From positions 233,359,127-233,423,126 of the forward strand of contig OV884056.1 in the NCBI GenBank assembly GCA_930367215.1: a DNA stretch of 64,000 nucleotides, read 5' to 3'. The position numbers were made by a program, and so were the translations under genes. The notes beneath the pieces were generated by a model. It was given only the letters and a program-made list of their open reading frames with translations, was not told the origin of the DNA and searched no databases. The stretch is from Pollenia angustigena. Taxonomy: Eukaryota; Arthropoda; Insecta; Diptera; Polleniidae. The first letter of the stretch is position 1; every line of letters begins with the position of its first letter. Positions 11,976-23,103 of the stretch are shown piece by piece.

Positions 11976-12022
11976 TTGTATGTTTGTTTGTTTGTTTGCT
12001 TGTTTGTTTGTTTGTTTGTTTG
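11976..12022. repeat. (TTTG)n microsatellite
   Basis: About eleven TTTG units with one interruption (TTGCTTG). Confidence 0.9.
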
Positions 12023-12684
12023 TTGGCTTATAGACTCCTAAACTACTGAACCGATTTTCCTGAAATTTTTACAGTAACAGCAAGTGAGCCCTTAAAATAA
12101 AATAGGCTACTTATTTTTTCGATAGGGGCAGGGAAATTGGTATCCCCCATAGGATGCCAATATTAATTATCGCATCTCTTAAGAGCCGCTGCACGCATTT
12201 TGCTGAACTTTTGGTAGTAGGATCTTCTGAGCCCCAAAATTGAAATAAAATAGCAGCGGGGGAAGTAGAATCCCCCATAGGCCGACAATGTCTAACATCG
12301 CATATCTTAAGAACTGTAATAGTGAGAATGTTCAAACTTTGTAGAAGTCACACTACACTTTTGAAAATAAAAATAAAGCGGGTAAGCGCAGGGGGGAAAA
12401 TACCTCTCATAGGATATTAAATATCTCTCTACTGAAGAACTATTAAAGGGATAGTCTTCAAACGTGGTTAAAGCTACTATTATGGTAAACTATAAAATTC
12501 AATATAGAAATGGGCGGGGTAGCCAGAGGAGGAGCAGTACCCCTTATATATAGAAATATTAATAAGAACCGGTGCAAGCAATTTTATGAACAAATAGAGG
12601 CAACAAACTTATTCTAATTAGACATCGTAGTCTTGTCTCTGAACACTTTTTCTTTATAACCTTCAGACAAACAACAACGCACTA
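12023..12684. repeat. Dispersed repeat following the TTTG microsatellite
   Basis: The sequence GGCTTATAGACTCCTAAACT, then ACTGAACCGATTTTCCTGAAA directly after (TTTG)n resembles a widespread insect non-coding repeat. Internally it shows three to four diverged segments sharing CCCCCATAGG and CATCGCATMTCTTAAGA. Family name not assigned. Confidence 0.5.
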
Positions 12685-13769
12685 CACGCAAAGAAAAAAC
12701 ATGGTTGTGGTAAACATATTCTAAGAGCAACATATTATGATAAGAATTATGATTGTAGTCACCATATTAAGATTATTATTGAATCATATTATGACTAAAT
12801 ATACTCGTAATATGTCATCATAATATTTTTCCCTTAATCATATTATTATTCTGTTAATCATACTAAGTTAAGAAGTAATACAATTATTGTCATGTTAATC
12901 ATAATAAGCTAAGAAATTAATCATATTATCATCATGTTAATCATAATAAGTTTAGAAGCAATCATATTATGATACAGCACCTTTCATAGCTGTCATAAAA
13001 ATACAAAATAAATTTAAATATTTTTGAATCGATTTTTTATTTTGTGGCTTTTTACAATTTTTCTTAATGTTAATCAAATAGCGGAGTTCAATATAAGGCT
13101 TGCAAAAGAGCAAATGAAAAATCTGTGGTTTTCATGGGCAACCGCGTGTGTCCATTTTTTCGATTTTAAGATGTTGATGAAATATCGTAGCACTTTTATA
13201 AAATATAACGAAATCTCTGTGTGTTTTGTTGTTGGATTTTACAAAAAAACTATGATATTTTGCATTTGCACTATTACACTAATACTTGAATGAACTCCGC
13301 TAATATTTTAATTTTTTAATTTCTTTAAACTTATTTTTTTATGGAATTTTATCTTTTAATTGTTTAACCGCTCACAAATAAAATAAACGACACAACTGCT
13401 TCAAAATTATTTTACAAATGGCGCTAACATAATATGATTAGAGTAAAAATAGTTTGATTGCATCTTAAACATAATATGATAAATGCATAGCAAGTTTTCA
13501 TGTCATGGCTATTAAATATCATGATATGGTTGCGAGTAATATAATATGTTTAGAAAGTTATCATAATTAAGTTGTTAGAAAAATAATTATTTTTCGGTCA
13601 ACAATACTCAAATTCATAATTGCGATAAACATTGATATGTTTACAGTAACTATAATATTGTTGATATTAAATAAAAATAACAATTATTTGTGTACGACAA
13701 CAATATATTGTTACATTAAACATAGTGTTGTTGCCGTAACCATGCCCAACCATATTTTTTCTCTGCGTG
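12685..13769. mobile_element. TA-MITE family M, copy A (1,085 bp)
   Basis: Ends CACGCAAAGAAAAAACATGG and (inward) CACGCAGAGAAAAAATATGG are flanked by TA on both sides (12683-12684 and 13770-13771). Subterminal DNA carries several ~41-bp repeats around CATGTTAATCATAATAAG. Copies B, C and D share the layout. There is no transposase; the ends and TA duplication suggest mobilisation by a Tc1/mariner-type enzyme. Confidence 0.85.
13079..13302. mobile_element. Inner palindromic segment of family M (AGCGGAGTTCA ends)
   Basis: Flanked by AGCGGAGTTCA and TGAACTCCGCT in inverted orientation. Homologous inner segments with the same ends occur at 16303-16370 (short) and 25708-26118. It may be a MITE inserted in the family M ancestor, because all copies carry it at the same place. 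Confidence 0.6.
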
Positions 13770-13835
13770 TAGAATTCAAAAGACTTTTGATTAAACATTT
13801 TGAATAAATAAACAAATCTTTTAAATTGTCCTTCT

Positions 13836-14732
13836 TTACTCCTCAATCGAGCATAGGGCTTCAACATGTTGATTTCTCCAACGCAATCTGTCTCTAGCTT
13901 CAACTGCGGCATCGTCCCACGTGAAACCATATCGTTCAAGTTCGTTTTTCTCTGAACGTCTCCATGTGGTGTTTGGACGGCCACGTTTTCTAGAACCTTG
14001 GGGATTCCATTTTAGTGTCATTCTTGTTATAATTGTGGCATCTTTTCTCAAAGTGTGGCCTATCCACCTCCATTTTCTTCTTTTTATTTGTTTGCCAATT
14101 TCTTCTTCGTTCGTTAGCTGCCAAAGATCTTGGTTGCGTATAGTGGGTGGCCAAAATATTTTATGAATAATACGAAGACATTTATTTAAACACACTTGAA
14201 GTTTCCTGGTCGTGCTTGTGAATACCAACCAGGTTTCACAACCATAAAGCAAAATGGATTTGACACACGCTTTGAATATCCCCAGTTTGGTGTTCTTAGA
14301 TATTTGTGTTGAGCGCCAGACCGCGTTTAGTCTACCCAATGCTGCTCTTGCTCGGTTGATTTGATTGGCTACGTCGTCTTTTGTTCCGCCTGATGTTGTT
14401 ATTATGCTACCTAGGTAACAGAATTTGTTGACGTATTCGATGCGTTGGTTGTTCAATAAAATATGATGTGAGCTATTGTTATTTATTCTCATAGCCTTTG
14501 TTTTCGCGACGTTGATTTCTAGGCCAACTTTTTTTGCTAGTTCTTGGAGGTGGTCTAACTTTGATTGCATATCACTGATGATATGTGATAACAAACAAAT
14601 ATCATCCGCAAAGTCAAGATCTTCGAGATGACTGCTAAATGTCCAAGCTATCCCTCTCTCGATGGAACACACTTCTCTCATTATTTCGTCCAGTACTATC
14701 CCAATAAAAATTTTTATCATTTTGCGAAGCAC
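13836..14732 (-). pseudogene. RTE-like reverse transcriptase, C-terminal half
   Basis: An open frame of 298 codons. It holds the RT active-site motif FADD (plus 14601-14612) in LDFADDICLLSH, then the YLGSIIT segment and YGCETW. The tail WRWIGHTLRK...RKRGRP.TTWRR is characteristic of RTE-type LINE proteins. The RNA-dependent polymerase fingers are missing because DNA upstream of about 14700 is foreign. The first ~12 residues of the open frame are therefore not RT. The intact length of this part suggests moderate age. Confidence 0.85.
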
Positions 14733-15115
14733 TTATGGTACATTTAAAAAAATAAGCGCACAATTATGTGCTACGCAATAAGACATACAAAAATGTAGTA
14801 AAGTAAGTGAAAGAACTCTCAACAACTTTTATAAAAAAAAAATAAAATTTCAAGTGCTACGGCATTCCCTTACTACGAAGCAGGTTTGTAAGGGAGAATA
14901 CTAAAAAATAAATGTATCAAAACATTCAGTGTGTAAGGCTGATCGTTACATTCAACAATTTTTATATGCGCTGATTAATGCGCTTTATGTGTCAAAAATG
15001 TATTGCTTCAAAGTGGGAACTCGCCATATAAAATTCATGTCTTCCGTAAGCGCAATGGTAAGCGAAACGTTGATGTTTCTCCCTTACAAACCTGCTTCGT
15101 TGGAAGCTCCATTTT
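14700..15115. other. Foreign ~400-bp segment replacing the RTE core, with inverted repeats
   Basis: ACTATCCCAATAAAAA at 14694-14709 recurs inverted at 15113-15128. ACGAAGCAGGTTTGTAAGGG at about 14875 recurs inverted at about 15081. The arms are not symmetric, so this looks like a rearranged insertion rather than a simple MITE. Confidence 0.55.
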
Positions 15116-15836
15116 TTATTGGGATAGTAAAGAGTAGTGGACTGTTGTTCATTGGTGGTAAGTGTTTCCAACTGTTGTTCATTGGTGGTAAGTAGAGTGC
15201 CATTTCTATCCCTAATTGGTTGTTGACATTTCGCCTTGTGATTGGTGAATTCGCCTATTATTTGGTGGAGCTTCCGCATGTTGTTGGTCGCAGATGCCTC
15301 TTCAGCTTGTTCGGCAAGGCTATTAAGATAAGATTTCTTTTATTTTATTATTCTTTAACTTCGCGAGGTTTGGCTTCTTTCTTAAAAGATGTTTCTGTTG
15401 TTTTTGGCATTTAATCTTCATCTTAATGATGGCAGTGACGAGTTCGTGATCTGTATCCATATCCGCTCCTCTTCTAGTTCTTACATCGATTAGTGAGCTT
15501 CTCCATTTTCTGCTTATACATATATGATCTATTTGTTTCTGCGTGCGACCATCTGGTGATGTCCATGTGTATTTATGGATACGTTTGTGTGGAAATATAG
15601 TTCCCCCTATGACCAATTGGGATGTTTGACAGAGGTCAATAAGACGATCACCATTATTGTTTCTGCCACCTATTCCATGTTAACCCATGACTTTTTCTCT
15701 GTTGCTGTTGTCACATCCCACTTTAGCGTTTAAGTCTCCCATGAGTACGATGACATCTATCTTGCTTGTAGAGTTTATTGTCTTAATAAGATGTTCATAG
15801 AATTTATCTTTGTCATCGTCCTCATCATCGTCAGTG
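15115..15836 (-). pseudogene. RTE-like endonuclease C-terminal part and linker
   Basis: Reading on the minus strand, VIVLMGDLNAKVGCDN gives the GDLN motif of the exonuclease-endonuclease-phosphatase fold. TWTSPDGRTQKQIDHI and DTDHELVTA supply the conserved catalytic IDH and DH.LV motifs. The linker (NMRKLHQIIGEFTNHKAK, LLTTNEQQ) matches the stretch between endonuclease and RT in RTE elements. LTTNEQQ is duplicated by a 24-bp tandem repeat. One in-frame stop follows KVMG. The upstream codons continue across MITE copy B. Confidence 0.85.
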
Positions 15837-16844
15837 CACGCAGAGAAAACATTTGGTTGGGCATGGTTACGGCAACAACACTTTGTTTATTGTAACAATA
15901 TATTGTTGTCGTACACAAATAATTGTTATTTTTATTAAATATCAACAATATTATAGTCACTGTAAACATATCAATGTTTATCGCAATTATAAATTTGAGT
16001 ATTGTTCATCGAAAAATAATTATTTTTCTAAAAACTAAATTATGATAACTTTCGAAACATATTATATTACTCGCAATCATATCATGATATCTATTAGCCA
16101 TAACATGATTACTTTCTATACATTTATCATATTATGTTTAAGATGCAATCAAACTATTTTTACTCTAATAATATTATGCTAGCGCCATTTGTAAAATTAT
16201 TTTGAATCAGTTGTGTCGTTTGTTTTATATGTGAGCGGTTAAACAAGATAAATTACCTTAAAAAATAATAAATTGAAAGAATTTAAAATATTAGCGGAGT
16301 TCAGTATTGGTGATGTAATAGTGCAAGATATCGTAGTAAAATCCAACAACAATTATTGAACTCCACTATTTTATTTACATCAAGAAAAATTGTAAAAAGT
16401 CAAAAAATAAAAAATCGATACATAAAAATTTTAATTTATTTTCAATTGTTATGACAGTTTTTAAAGGAGCTGTATCATAATATGATTGCTTCTAAATTTA
16501 TTATGATTAACATGATGATAATATGATTACTCCTTAGCTTATTATGATTAACATGACAATAATATCATTAATTTCTTAGCTTATTATGATTAACATGATA
16601 ATAATATGATTGCTTCTTAACTTATTATGATTTACATGACAAGAATATGATTCCTTCTTAACTTATTATGATTAACAGAATAATAATATGATTAAGGGAA
16701 AAATATTATGATGTAATTTTTCGAATATATTTAGCCATTATATGATTCAATAATAATCTTAATATGGTGACCACAATCATGAATCTTATCATAATACGTT
16801 GCTCTTAGAATATGTTTACCACAACCATGTTTTTTCTTTGCGTG
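15837..16844. mobile_element. TA-MITE family M, copy B (1,008 bp), inserted in RTE endonuclease
   Basis: Same ends as copy A but in opposite orientation. It is flanked by TG on both sides (15835-15836, 16845-16846). Removing the element and one TG rejoins the endonuclease frame at ...IIQYYAP/TDDDEDD..., which fixes the boundaries to the base. Subterminal repeats CTTATTATGATTAACATGA are prominent on the right. Confidence 0.9.
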
Positions 16845-16980
16845 TGGGTGCATAATATTGAATTATGGTCAAATGTCTAACTTCTCCTCTAAATCTTGCT
16901 AGTATAATTCTATCTGATATTGCCTTCCAGTTGATCAGAGCATCAGTATTTGATGCTCTTGATGGTTTACCAAGTAGTTA
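16845..16980 (-). pseudogene. RTE-like endonuclease, N-terminal fragment
   Basis: The frame reads AISDRIILARFRGEVRHL then TIIQYYAP, matching the strand preceding the second half of an apurinic-type endonuclease. The same frame continues beyond MITE copy B. Everything further upstream of the LINE is lost or unrecognisable. Confidence 0.75.
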
Positions 16981-18099
16981 CTACGAAACTCTTTTCACAT
17001 TAAAATTTACATTTTTTTCATGAATTTTTTCAACTTTATCAAAACCGTTTTCTTCCCTACACCTCTTGCTAACACACAAAAAGTTGCATGCGAAAGTTGC
17101 GGCGTTAATTGCATAATATAAATATGGTCTTAGTATATCCCCGTGAGTTAATTTATTTTGTTAGTTGATTACAAAAATTACCAGAAAATACCAATTGAAA
17201 AATAAAAAAGTATCGAAAAGTCTTCACTTATAGGTTCTCATCCTCCCAGGACATTGCTAATACTAAAATAAATTAATCAAAGTACCAAATGTACATTTTT
17301 TTATTCACTCAGTGCCATGCATTTTACATTTTATCTTTATAGGTCGAATATTAAAAAAAAAATTCAAAAGGACCAGGTGAAAAACAAAAAAGTACCAATA
17401 TTTTTCATCTTATAGGTTCTCATTCACTCAGGACCCTGCATCTGTTTCTTAGTTCAGTATTATAGAAAATTCAAAAATTACCACATGCAGCACGGAAAAG
17501 TAAGAAGTTCAATTACTCTTATTTCCCCATTTTGATACTTTTTTCGCCCCACTGAGGTTCGGAAGCAAGGAAGAAAGCGTTCTTATCTGGTTTGCCTCTG
17601 CCGATTTATATATAAGATTTATATAGTCGAAATATTCAAAATCCGGTTTTTATTATTAATTGATGATTGGAAAGAACAAATTTTTTATTTATGTGTTCTG
17701 CACATGTGTAAGTAGCAAATTTGAACGCTTATAACTCTGAAAATATTGAACAAATTTTTATTAAATATATATATATATTTTGCACTTCTATTAGTAAACA
17801 CCTTTTAAATGGTGAATTTTTTCGGTTGGCATACAGAGGAGGAAAGCGTTCTTAACTGGTTGACTTTGTTATTATCGAAGTAATTTTTGGGAATACAAAA
17901 TTTTAAATTAATATGACTTTGTCAGTCGTACTTAATTCCTTAATTAAATTAAATGCAGAATGTTAGAAAAGATAAACTCGCTGTTTATTATTTGTATTTT
18001 GTTTAAGCTTTGATATCGTTGCAAATAAGACTTTTTGAGTGGCTGCAATTCTTATTCGCTCTGTAGTTTTGTTTGCCAATATCTTTAGCTTTTCTTAAA
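16981..18099. other. Diverged dispersed repeats, no genes
   Basis: From about 17160 to 17480, two or three diverged ~170-bp units share AAAATACCAATTGAAAAATA, AAAAGTACC and CTTATAGGTTCTCATYC. From about 17640 a second repeat family begins (AATTTTTGGGAATACAAAATT) that recurs at 56800-57080 and 62900-63680 in other orientations. Confidence 0.5.
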
Positions 18100-18113
18100 T
18101 ATTTTAGGAGACT
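18100..18113. repeat. 14-bp target-site duplication, left
   Basis: TATTTTAGGAGACT, repeated exactly at 18435-18448 on the far side of the hammerhead element. Confidence 0.85.
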
Positions 18114-18434
18114 TTTTTCTTTTTAATATTTTTAATTAGGCTTAAGTTCATGAAATTTAATTTTTATTAAATTATTTTTATGAAGAAAGGAATTTTACAA
18201 CATGAAAATTAATTAAAATTGTTATTGATAATCTTTCATTCTTGACGTGGCTCGGGCTCGAACCCTGGCCGGCAGGTTACCATGACATGTTTCGATCGCA
18301 ACCACTCGATCTCCTCAGATGGATGGAAAATAATTTAATAAAAATTAAATTTCATGAACTTAAGCCTAATTAAAAATATTAAAAATTTGGATTAAAAACC
18401 ATAAATAGTTCAACAAAATAACCACAATACTAAT
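18114..18434. mobile_element. Short hammerhead-repeat element, family B2 (321 bp)
   Basis: A partial ~190-bp unit followed by a partial inverted unit, with no ORF. Its right terminus (inward ATTAGTATTGTGGTTATT) is the same terminus seen at 37822 and 60873, while the other end is variable. A 14-bp target duplication flanks it. Related to the array at 60873-62461 by near-identity of the shared part. Confidence 0.85.
18280..18322 (-). ncRNA. Hammerhead ribozyme core, family B2 (outer stem I lost)
   Basis: On the minus strand: CCAT (stem I), CTGAGGA, stem II GATCG/CGATC around AGTGGTTG, GAAA, stem III ACA/TGT, cleavage-site C, then ATGG closing stem I. The inversion point lies just outside, so the outer stem I helix seen in other copies is missing. 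Confidence 0.8.
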
Positions 18435-18448
18435 TATTTTAGGAGACT

Positions 18449-19413
18449 GTTTCCTTTGCAACCAGTGAAATGCATATAGAAACTAGCTTATCCCCTAACA
18501 ATACATTTCAGTGCATTTATCAAGAATTAAAATAGGGAATTAAGTACTACAGACAAAATTTTGTTGTTTAAAATTGATTGATATTTACATAAATAAAATT
18601 GGTGAAATTTGCCATAAGCAGCGAATTCTTGATTTAAGTAACTATAGGACGAGAAGCGTACAAAATTTTCCTGGTTTAATCCATATTTTCTGGTGATTTA
18701 GTAGATAATTCTTTCCGTGTACAAACAAACACTACAAAGTTATATAATATGCATTTTATGTGACCTTTATTCTTTTAATGTATAATTAAATTTTCGCGCT
18801 GAGGTCTTATTTTCTTATGCATATAAAATTTTTCATTTTATTTTAATCAATTGGGGGATTCACAAGGCGTCATGAAGTCATATGTCTTACAATAATATCA
18901 AGAAAATACGACTGTTGTGAACAACCCCTCATAATTCAGTGTGCTATTTTGAATTTAAATCAGCTGATTTACAAAAAAAAATAACAAATAAATATTTACC
19001 CAACACCAAACTATTTTTTAATTCTAATCAATGAATTAATAAATGAAATTGGATCTTACCTGACTATTTTTCATTTTTCAGACGCAAATCAGAAATAAAT
19101 TTTATTTTGTTTGCTTACCAAACAGCAGAGTCCTTAGCCGATCTAATTTGACGTCGCTAGTGATTTGTCTCTTCGGATTAATAACGACAGCACAATAAAC
19201 TTAACAAGCAAAGTTTTATTTATTTGAGACGCTTTTTATCAACAATGCAACAACAATGTTTTTAAACCATTGTAAAATGTTAGAACATTATGACAATATA
19301 ACACGATAGCACATATTGTGAATACCCTAAGTACTTCGACGATACGTTTTATGATATATGAATATTGAAATTTTAAGCGCGAATACAAGCGCTAACTTTG
19401 CAAAACGGCTATC
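18449..19413. other. AT-rich DNA with dispersed-repeat remnants
   Basis: 18449-18560 is the inverted counterpart of 56860-56960 (GGATAAGCTA, ATGCATTTCACTGGTTGC on the opposite strand). The rest to 19413 shows no protein or element boundary. Confidence 0.45.
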
Positions 19414-19725
19414 CATGGTGGAATAAACAGGGGGCAGCACTACGCCAGATGACGATTTTTTGCTCTTGCATTGTTTGTCTGTGTTTGTTTTGTGCTGTGA
19501 TTATTGTATTTTATTAAAGTATTTGATAATTTTAAATAAAAATAAATAAGATATGGACCATTATTAAATAAAAATTGGCTAAAAATTTATTTATTTCATC
19601 ACGTTTTGCGGCACGCTTTGATTTTTGTTTAAACAATTTTTTGACGTAAACGGTGATATAATTTCCATTTTTGTTGTAATGTTGTATTTGTTGCCGTAAC
19701 GATGCCACCTGCTTATTCCACCATG
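19414..19725. mobile_element. MITE with CATGGTGGAATAARCAGG ends
   Basis: Left CATGGTGGAATAAACAGGGG and right (inward) CATGGTGGAATAAGCAGGTG are near-perfect inverted repeats of about 22 bp. No ORF. CGGCT occurs near both flanks but a target duplication is not certain. Confidence 0.75.
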
Positions 19726-20213
19726 CGGCTTTCCAGTAGAGTACCCAGCTTGTTAAAAAAAATTTTTAGTATAATTTGTGAAAATTATACTTAACAAATT
19801 GAGTGCCACGTCGTACGTTTCCGCACCACACCTTAGTCGTCGTGGGCTGCCACGTCATACGTTTTCATACGAAAGCGATTTTTTAACTTAGTTTATTTAG
19901 AGCCTGTCGTTCATTTAAAGACGACATTTAGTGAAATTTATTGTGATTTTTAAATAAAGAACTCTTAACTGAACATTTTTGCAAAAGCATTCAAGGGGGT
20001 AGGATGACTTTTTGAGGTTTTATAAAGTAAAGAATGTATAAAAAAATAAATAACACAAAAATTGCTTGTCCTCCTGGGAAGGTTCTCGTCAAAACCGCTT
20101 GGCCCTCAATGTGTTAAGATGAATATTTCTAATTCCCGAAATAACACAAAAAGTATATATGATTAATTTTGATTTAACATATGGGAATAATATGAATAAC
20201 AAAGTTTTTCCTA
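19726..20213. other. Intervening DNA with an iterated GCCACGTCRTACGTTT motif
   Basis: GTGCCACGTCGTACGTTT and GCTGCCACGTCATACGTTT lie about 50 bp apart at 19801-19870. No gene recognised. Confidence 0.4.
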
Positions 20214-20925
20214 CACTGATAGAAAAGGCGTCACAACGCTGATGTTTTTTGACATCAGTACTATGACAAGTGTCTTCGTTTTTGACCCCATGACACTTTT
20301 CATCATGGTGATGTCAACTTAACATCACTTGGCACAAGTTTCATCGGGGTCAAAATGAAATTATGTCATCAATGGGATGACACATCGGCAACACAGAAAT
20401 GACGAACATGTCCTCAGTGCGATGACGCAGTAACATCGGAGAAATGACATATAAGCATCAATTTAATAACAGTTTGTCATTAAGTCATAGTCTTTGGAAT
20501 TGACTTAAGTGACAGAATATTATTATTTACTTACCCGTTACATATGTTTGTTTAACGTTTGTTTACAGCAGAACTCTCAATAATAAGACACCAGTACCAT
20601 GCCCCATATGGTTTTCGTAATCATTCTATTTTAAAATTTTATGTATTTAACTAAATAATTTAAAAAAATAGAATGCAGGAATTTTTGTTTCTTATAATAC
20701 ATTGTATTCATGAAAATAATGTTAATAATTACAAAATGTGGCATTGAATTGATGTCACTAAAGTCAAAAAATAGATGACACGTAAGAAATGACAAAATTG
20801 TACGAAGACGTTAGTCATTGGATTGATGTTACTTTTTGCATCATTGATGCCATTTGTAGTAACATTGATGTCACAATTCTGATGTAAGGCCATCATCAAT
20901 ATGAAGATGCATTTTTCTATCAGTG
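20214..20925. mobile_element. TA-MITE with CACTGATAGAAAA ends (712 bp)
   Basis: Left CACTGATAGAAAAGGCGTC and right (inward) CACTGATAGAAAAATGCATC, flanked by TA at 20212-20213 and 20926-20927. The interior is filled with iterated TGATGTCA/TGACATCA-type palindromes on both arms. No ORF. Confidence 0.85.
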
Positions 20926-21521
20926 TAGCATTTTTTTGCGATTCGATAGCATTTGCGTAGCTCTTTGTTTGGTGTAAAAGATGGATTTCATCGAGTTTAA
21001 GTTTTAATAATGATAATTATAAACATGTGGTCACGAACGTACGTAAAATAGAAGTCGACTTTAGCTGACAGTAGTGAAATTTAAAAATCTGGAAAATGGA
21101 ACGGAAAATTCAAAAGCTATTTATATATTTCAGAAGTCTATTAATGTAGGTCTCTATCCAGTATTTACACAATAAATTATCTTTATTGCTTTTTGTTTAA
21201 TTGGCTTTAGTAGCGGTCGCGAACGTACTGGTCGCGAATTAGCTAAGGAAATTAAAAAAAAATAGTATTAAAAAAAACAATTGATTATACTGGAGAGATT
21301 TTAGCATTTAAAATAATTATATAAAAATGTCTTTAGAATTAGCTTAAAAGAGAACATAAAATTTTCCAGTTTCCAGCCCAATTTCCTCAAGTAAAACATC
21401 TGAGATATGCTAAAAAACCATTCTATTATAAAAACTTAGACTTTTGTTTATAATTATAAACAATTAAATACGATGATTATCAATATTTTATTTTCCCATC
21501 CTGGTTGACCATTCTGAGAAA
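20926..21521. other. AT-rich DNA, nothing recognised
   Basis: No coding frame. TAGCGGTCGCGAACGTACTGGTCGCG near 21211 repeats GGTC(R)CGAACGTAC seen at about 21031, suggesting a small repeat. Confidence 0.4.
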
Positions 21522-21634
21522 ATTTATTTATTTATTTCCTTAAATCTATGGAAAAATCCTTACAGACTATTACAAATTGAAAAATTTAGTAAATATAAAA
21601 ATACAAGCTTTAGCAATTACATATAATCAAACGA

Positions 21635-21686
21635 TTAGTTTATGTCACTCTTTATGATTTTAATGTTTTCGTTAAAGTCAATATAT
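21635..21686 (-). pseudogene. Jockey-type LINE ORF2, last codons
   Basis: The short frame reads IDFNENIKIIKSDIN then TAA. It is the direct continuation of the LINE frame that is interrupted at 24530 by the hammerhead array. The 14-bp target duplication lies exactly at the join. Confidence 0.75.
21673..21686. repeat. 14-bp target-site duplication of the 382-bp-unit array
   Basis: TAAAGTCAATATAT, repeated exactly at 24530-24543. The uninterrupted LINE sequence contains one copy, as shown by its reading frame. Confidence 0.9.
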
Positions 21687-21943
21687 AGAATCTGGGAATT
21701 TATTTCTCATGGTGAGTTACATTTATTATTTAAATTTTTCATATTATTCGAATGTGTATTCTATGTCAAATACAATCCTCAAAAGCTTTTATACTTTAAT
21801 AGACTCATTCCTTCAATATTTCACAGGAATATTTTCTATGCACTATCAGAATTTTTGTTTTGTATATTTCTGTTACGAAGCTTACCTTAGCTATCCTTTG
21901 GTTAGCAATGAAGTAAATTGTAAAGAAAATTTATACAACTATT

Positions 21944-22008
21944 AGATACCAGCAGAATGTAATGCATTTTCTGGCCCGCTACGGCCTTCGTCAGCATTCT
22001 TTGTATCT
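21944..22008 (-). ncRNA. Hammerhead ribozyme, family A, left arm copy 1
   Basis: Minus strand: AGATAC (outer stem I), AA, AGAATG (inner stem I), CTGACGA, GGCC-GTAGCG-GGCC (stem II), GAAA, AATGCATT (stem III, self-complementary), with A as cleavage-site base, then CATTCT, GCTG, GTATCT closing stem I. All core positions fit CUGANGA...GAAA. Position 10.1/11.1 at the base of stem II is A.A rather than the usual G-C, which may lower activity. Confidence 0.8.
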
Positions 22009-22325
22009 TATTACTGGATAGTGCCTATTGTAAATTTTTATGTATTTAACTTAATTATTTTAACAAATAGAATCTGGGAATTTATTTCTCATGGTGAGTT
22101 ACATTTATTATTTAAATTTTTCATATTATTCGAATGTGTATTCTATGTCAAATACAATCCTCAAAAGCTTTTATACTTTAATAGACTCATTCCTTCAATA
22201 TTTCACAGGAATATTTTCTATGCACTATCAGAATTTTTGTTTTGTATATTTCTGTTACGAAGCTTACCTTAGCTATCCTTTGGTTAGCAATGAAGTAAAT
22301 TGTAAAGAAAATTTATACAACTATT

Positions 22326-22390
22326 AGATACCAGCAGAATGTAATGCATTTTCTGGCCCGCTACGGCCTTCGTCAGCATTCTTTGTATCT
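22326..22390 (-). ncRNA. Hammerhead ribozyme, family A, left arm copy 2
   Basis: Identical to copy 1, exactly 382 bp away. Cleavage at both would release a 382-nt RNA. Confidence 0.8.
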
Positions 22391-22707
22391 TATTACTGGA
22401 TAGTGCCTATTGTAAATTTTTATGTATTTAACTTAATTATTTTAACAAATAGAATCTGGGAATTTATTTCTCATGGTGAGTTACATTTATTATTTAAATT
22501 TTTCATATTATTCGAATGTGTATTCTATGTCAAATACAATCCTCAAAAGCTTTTATACTTTAATAGACTCATTCCTTCAATATTTCACAGGAATATTTTC
22601 TATGCACTATCAGAATTTTTGTTTTGTATATTTCTGTTACGAAGCTTACCTTAGCTATCCTTTGGTTAGCAATGAAGTAAATTGTAAAGAAAATTTATAC
22701 AACTATT

Positions 22708-22772
22708 AGATACCAGCAGAATGTAATGCATTTTCTGGCCCGCTACGGCCTTCGTCAGCATTCTTTGTATCG
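22708..22772 (-). ncRNA. Hammerhead ribozyme, family A, left arm copy 3
   Basis: Identical core. It lies at the inversion point, where the last base of the outer stem I helix is altered (T to G at 22772). Confidence 0.75.
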
Positions 22773-23103
22773 AATAGTTGTATAATAATAGTTGTATAAA
22801 TTTTCTTTACAATTTACTTCATTGCTAACCAAAGGATAGCTAAGGTAAGCTTCGTAACAGAAATATACAAAACAAAAATTCTGATAGTGCATAGAAAATA
22901 TTCCTGTGAAATATTGAAGGAATGAGTCTATTAAAGTATAAAAGCTTTTGAGGATTGTATTTGACATAGAATACACATTCGAATAATATGAAAAATTTAA
23001 ATAATAAATGTAACTCACCATGAGAAATAAATTCCCAGATTCTATTTGTTAAAATAATTAAGTTAAATACATAAAAATTTACAATAGGCACTATCCAGTA
23101 ATA

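Larger units (their letters stand above)
13772..16980 (-). mobile_element. RTE-like LINE, broken, with internal insertions
   Basis: Minus-strand remnants in order: endonuclease (16980-16845 and 15836-15320), linker, and reverse transcriptase C-terminal half. A family M MITE splits the endonuclease and a ~400-bp foreign segment replaces the RT core. Copy A of family M abuts its 3' side. Confidence 0.8.
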
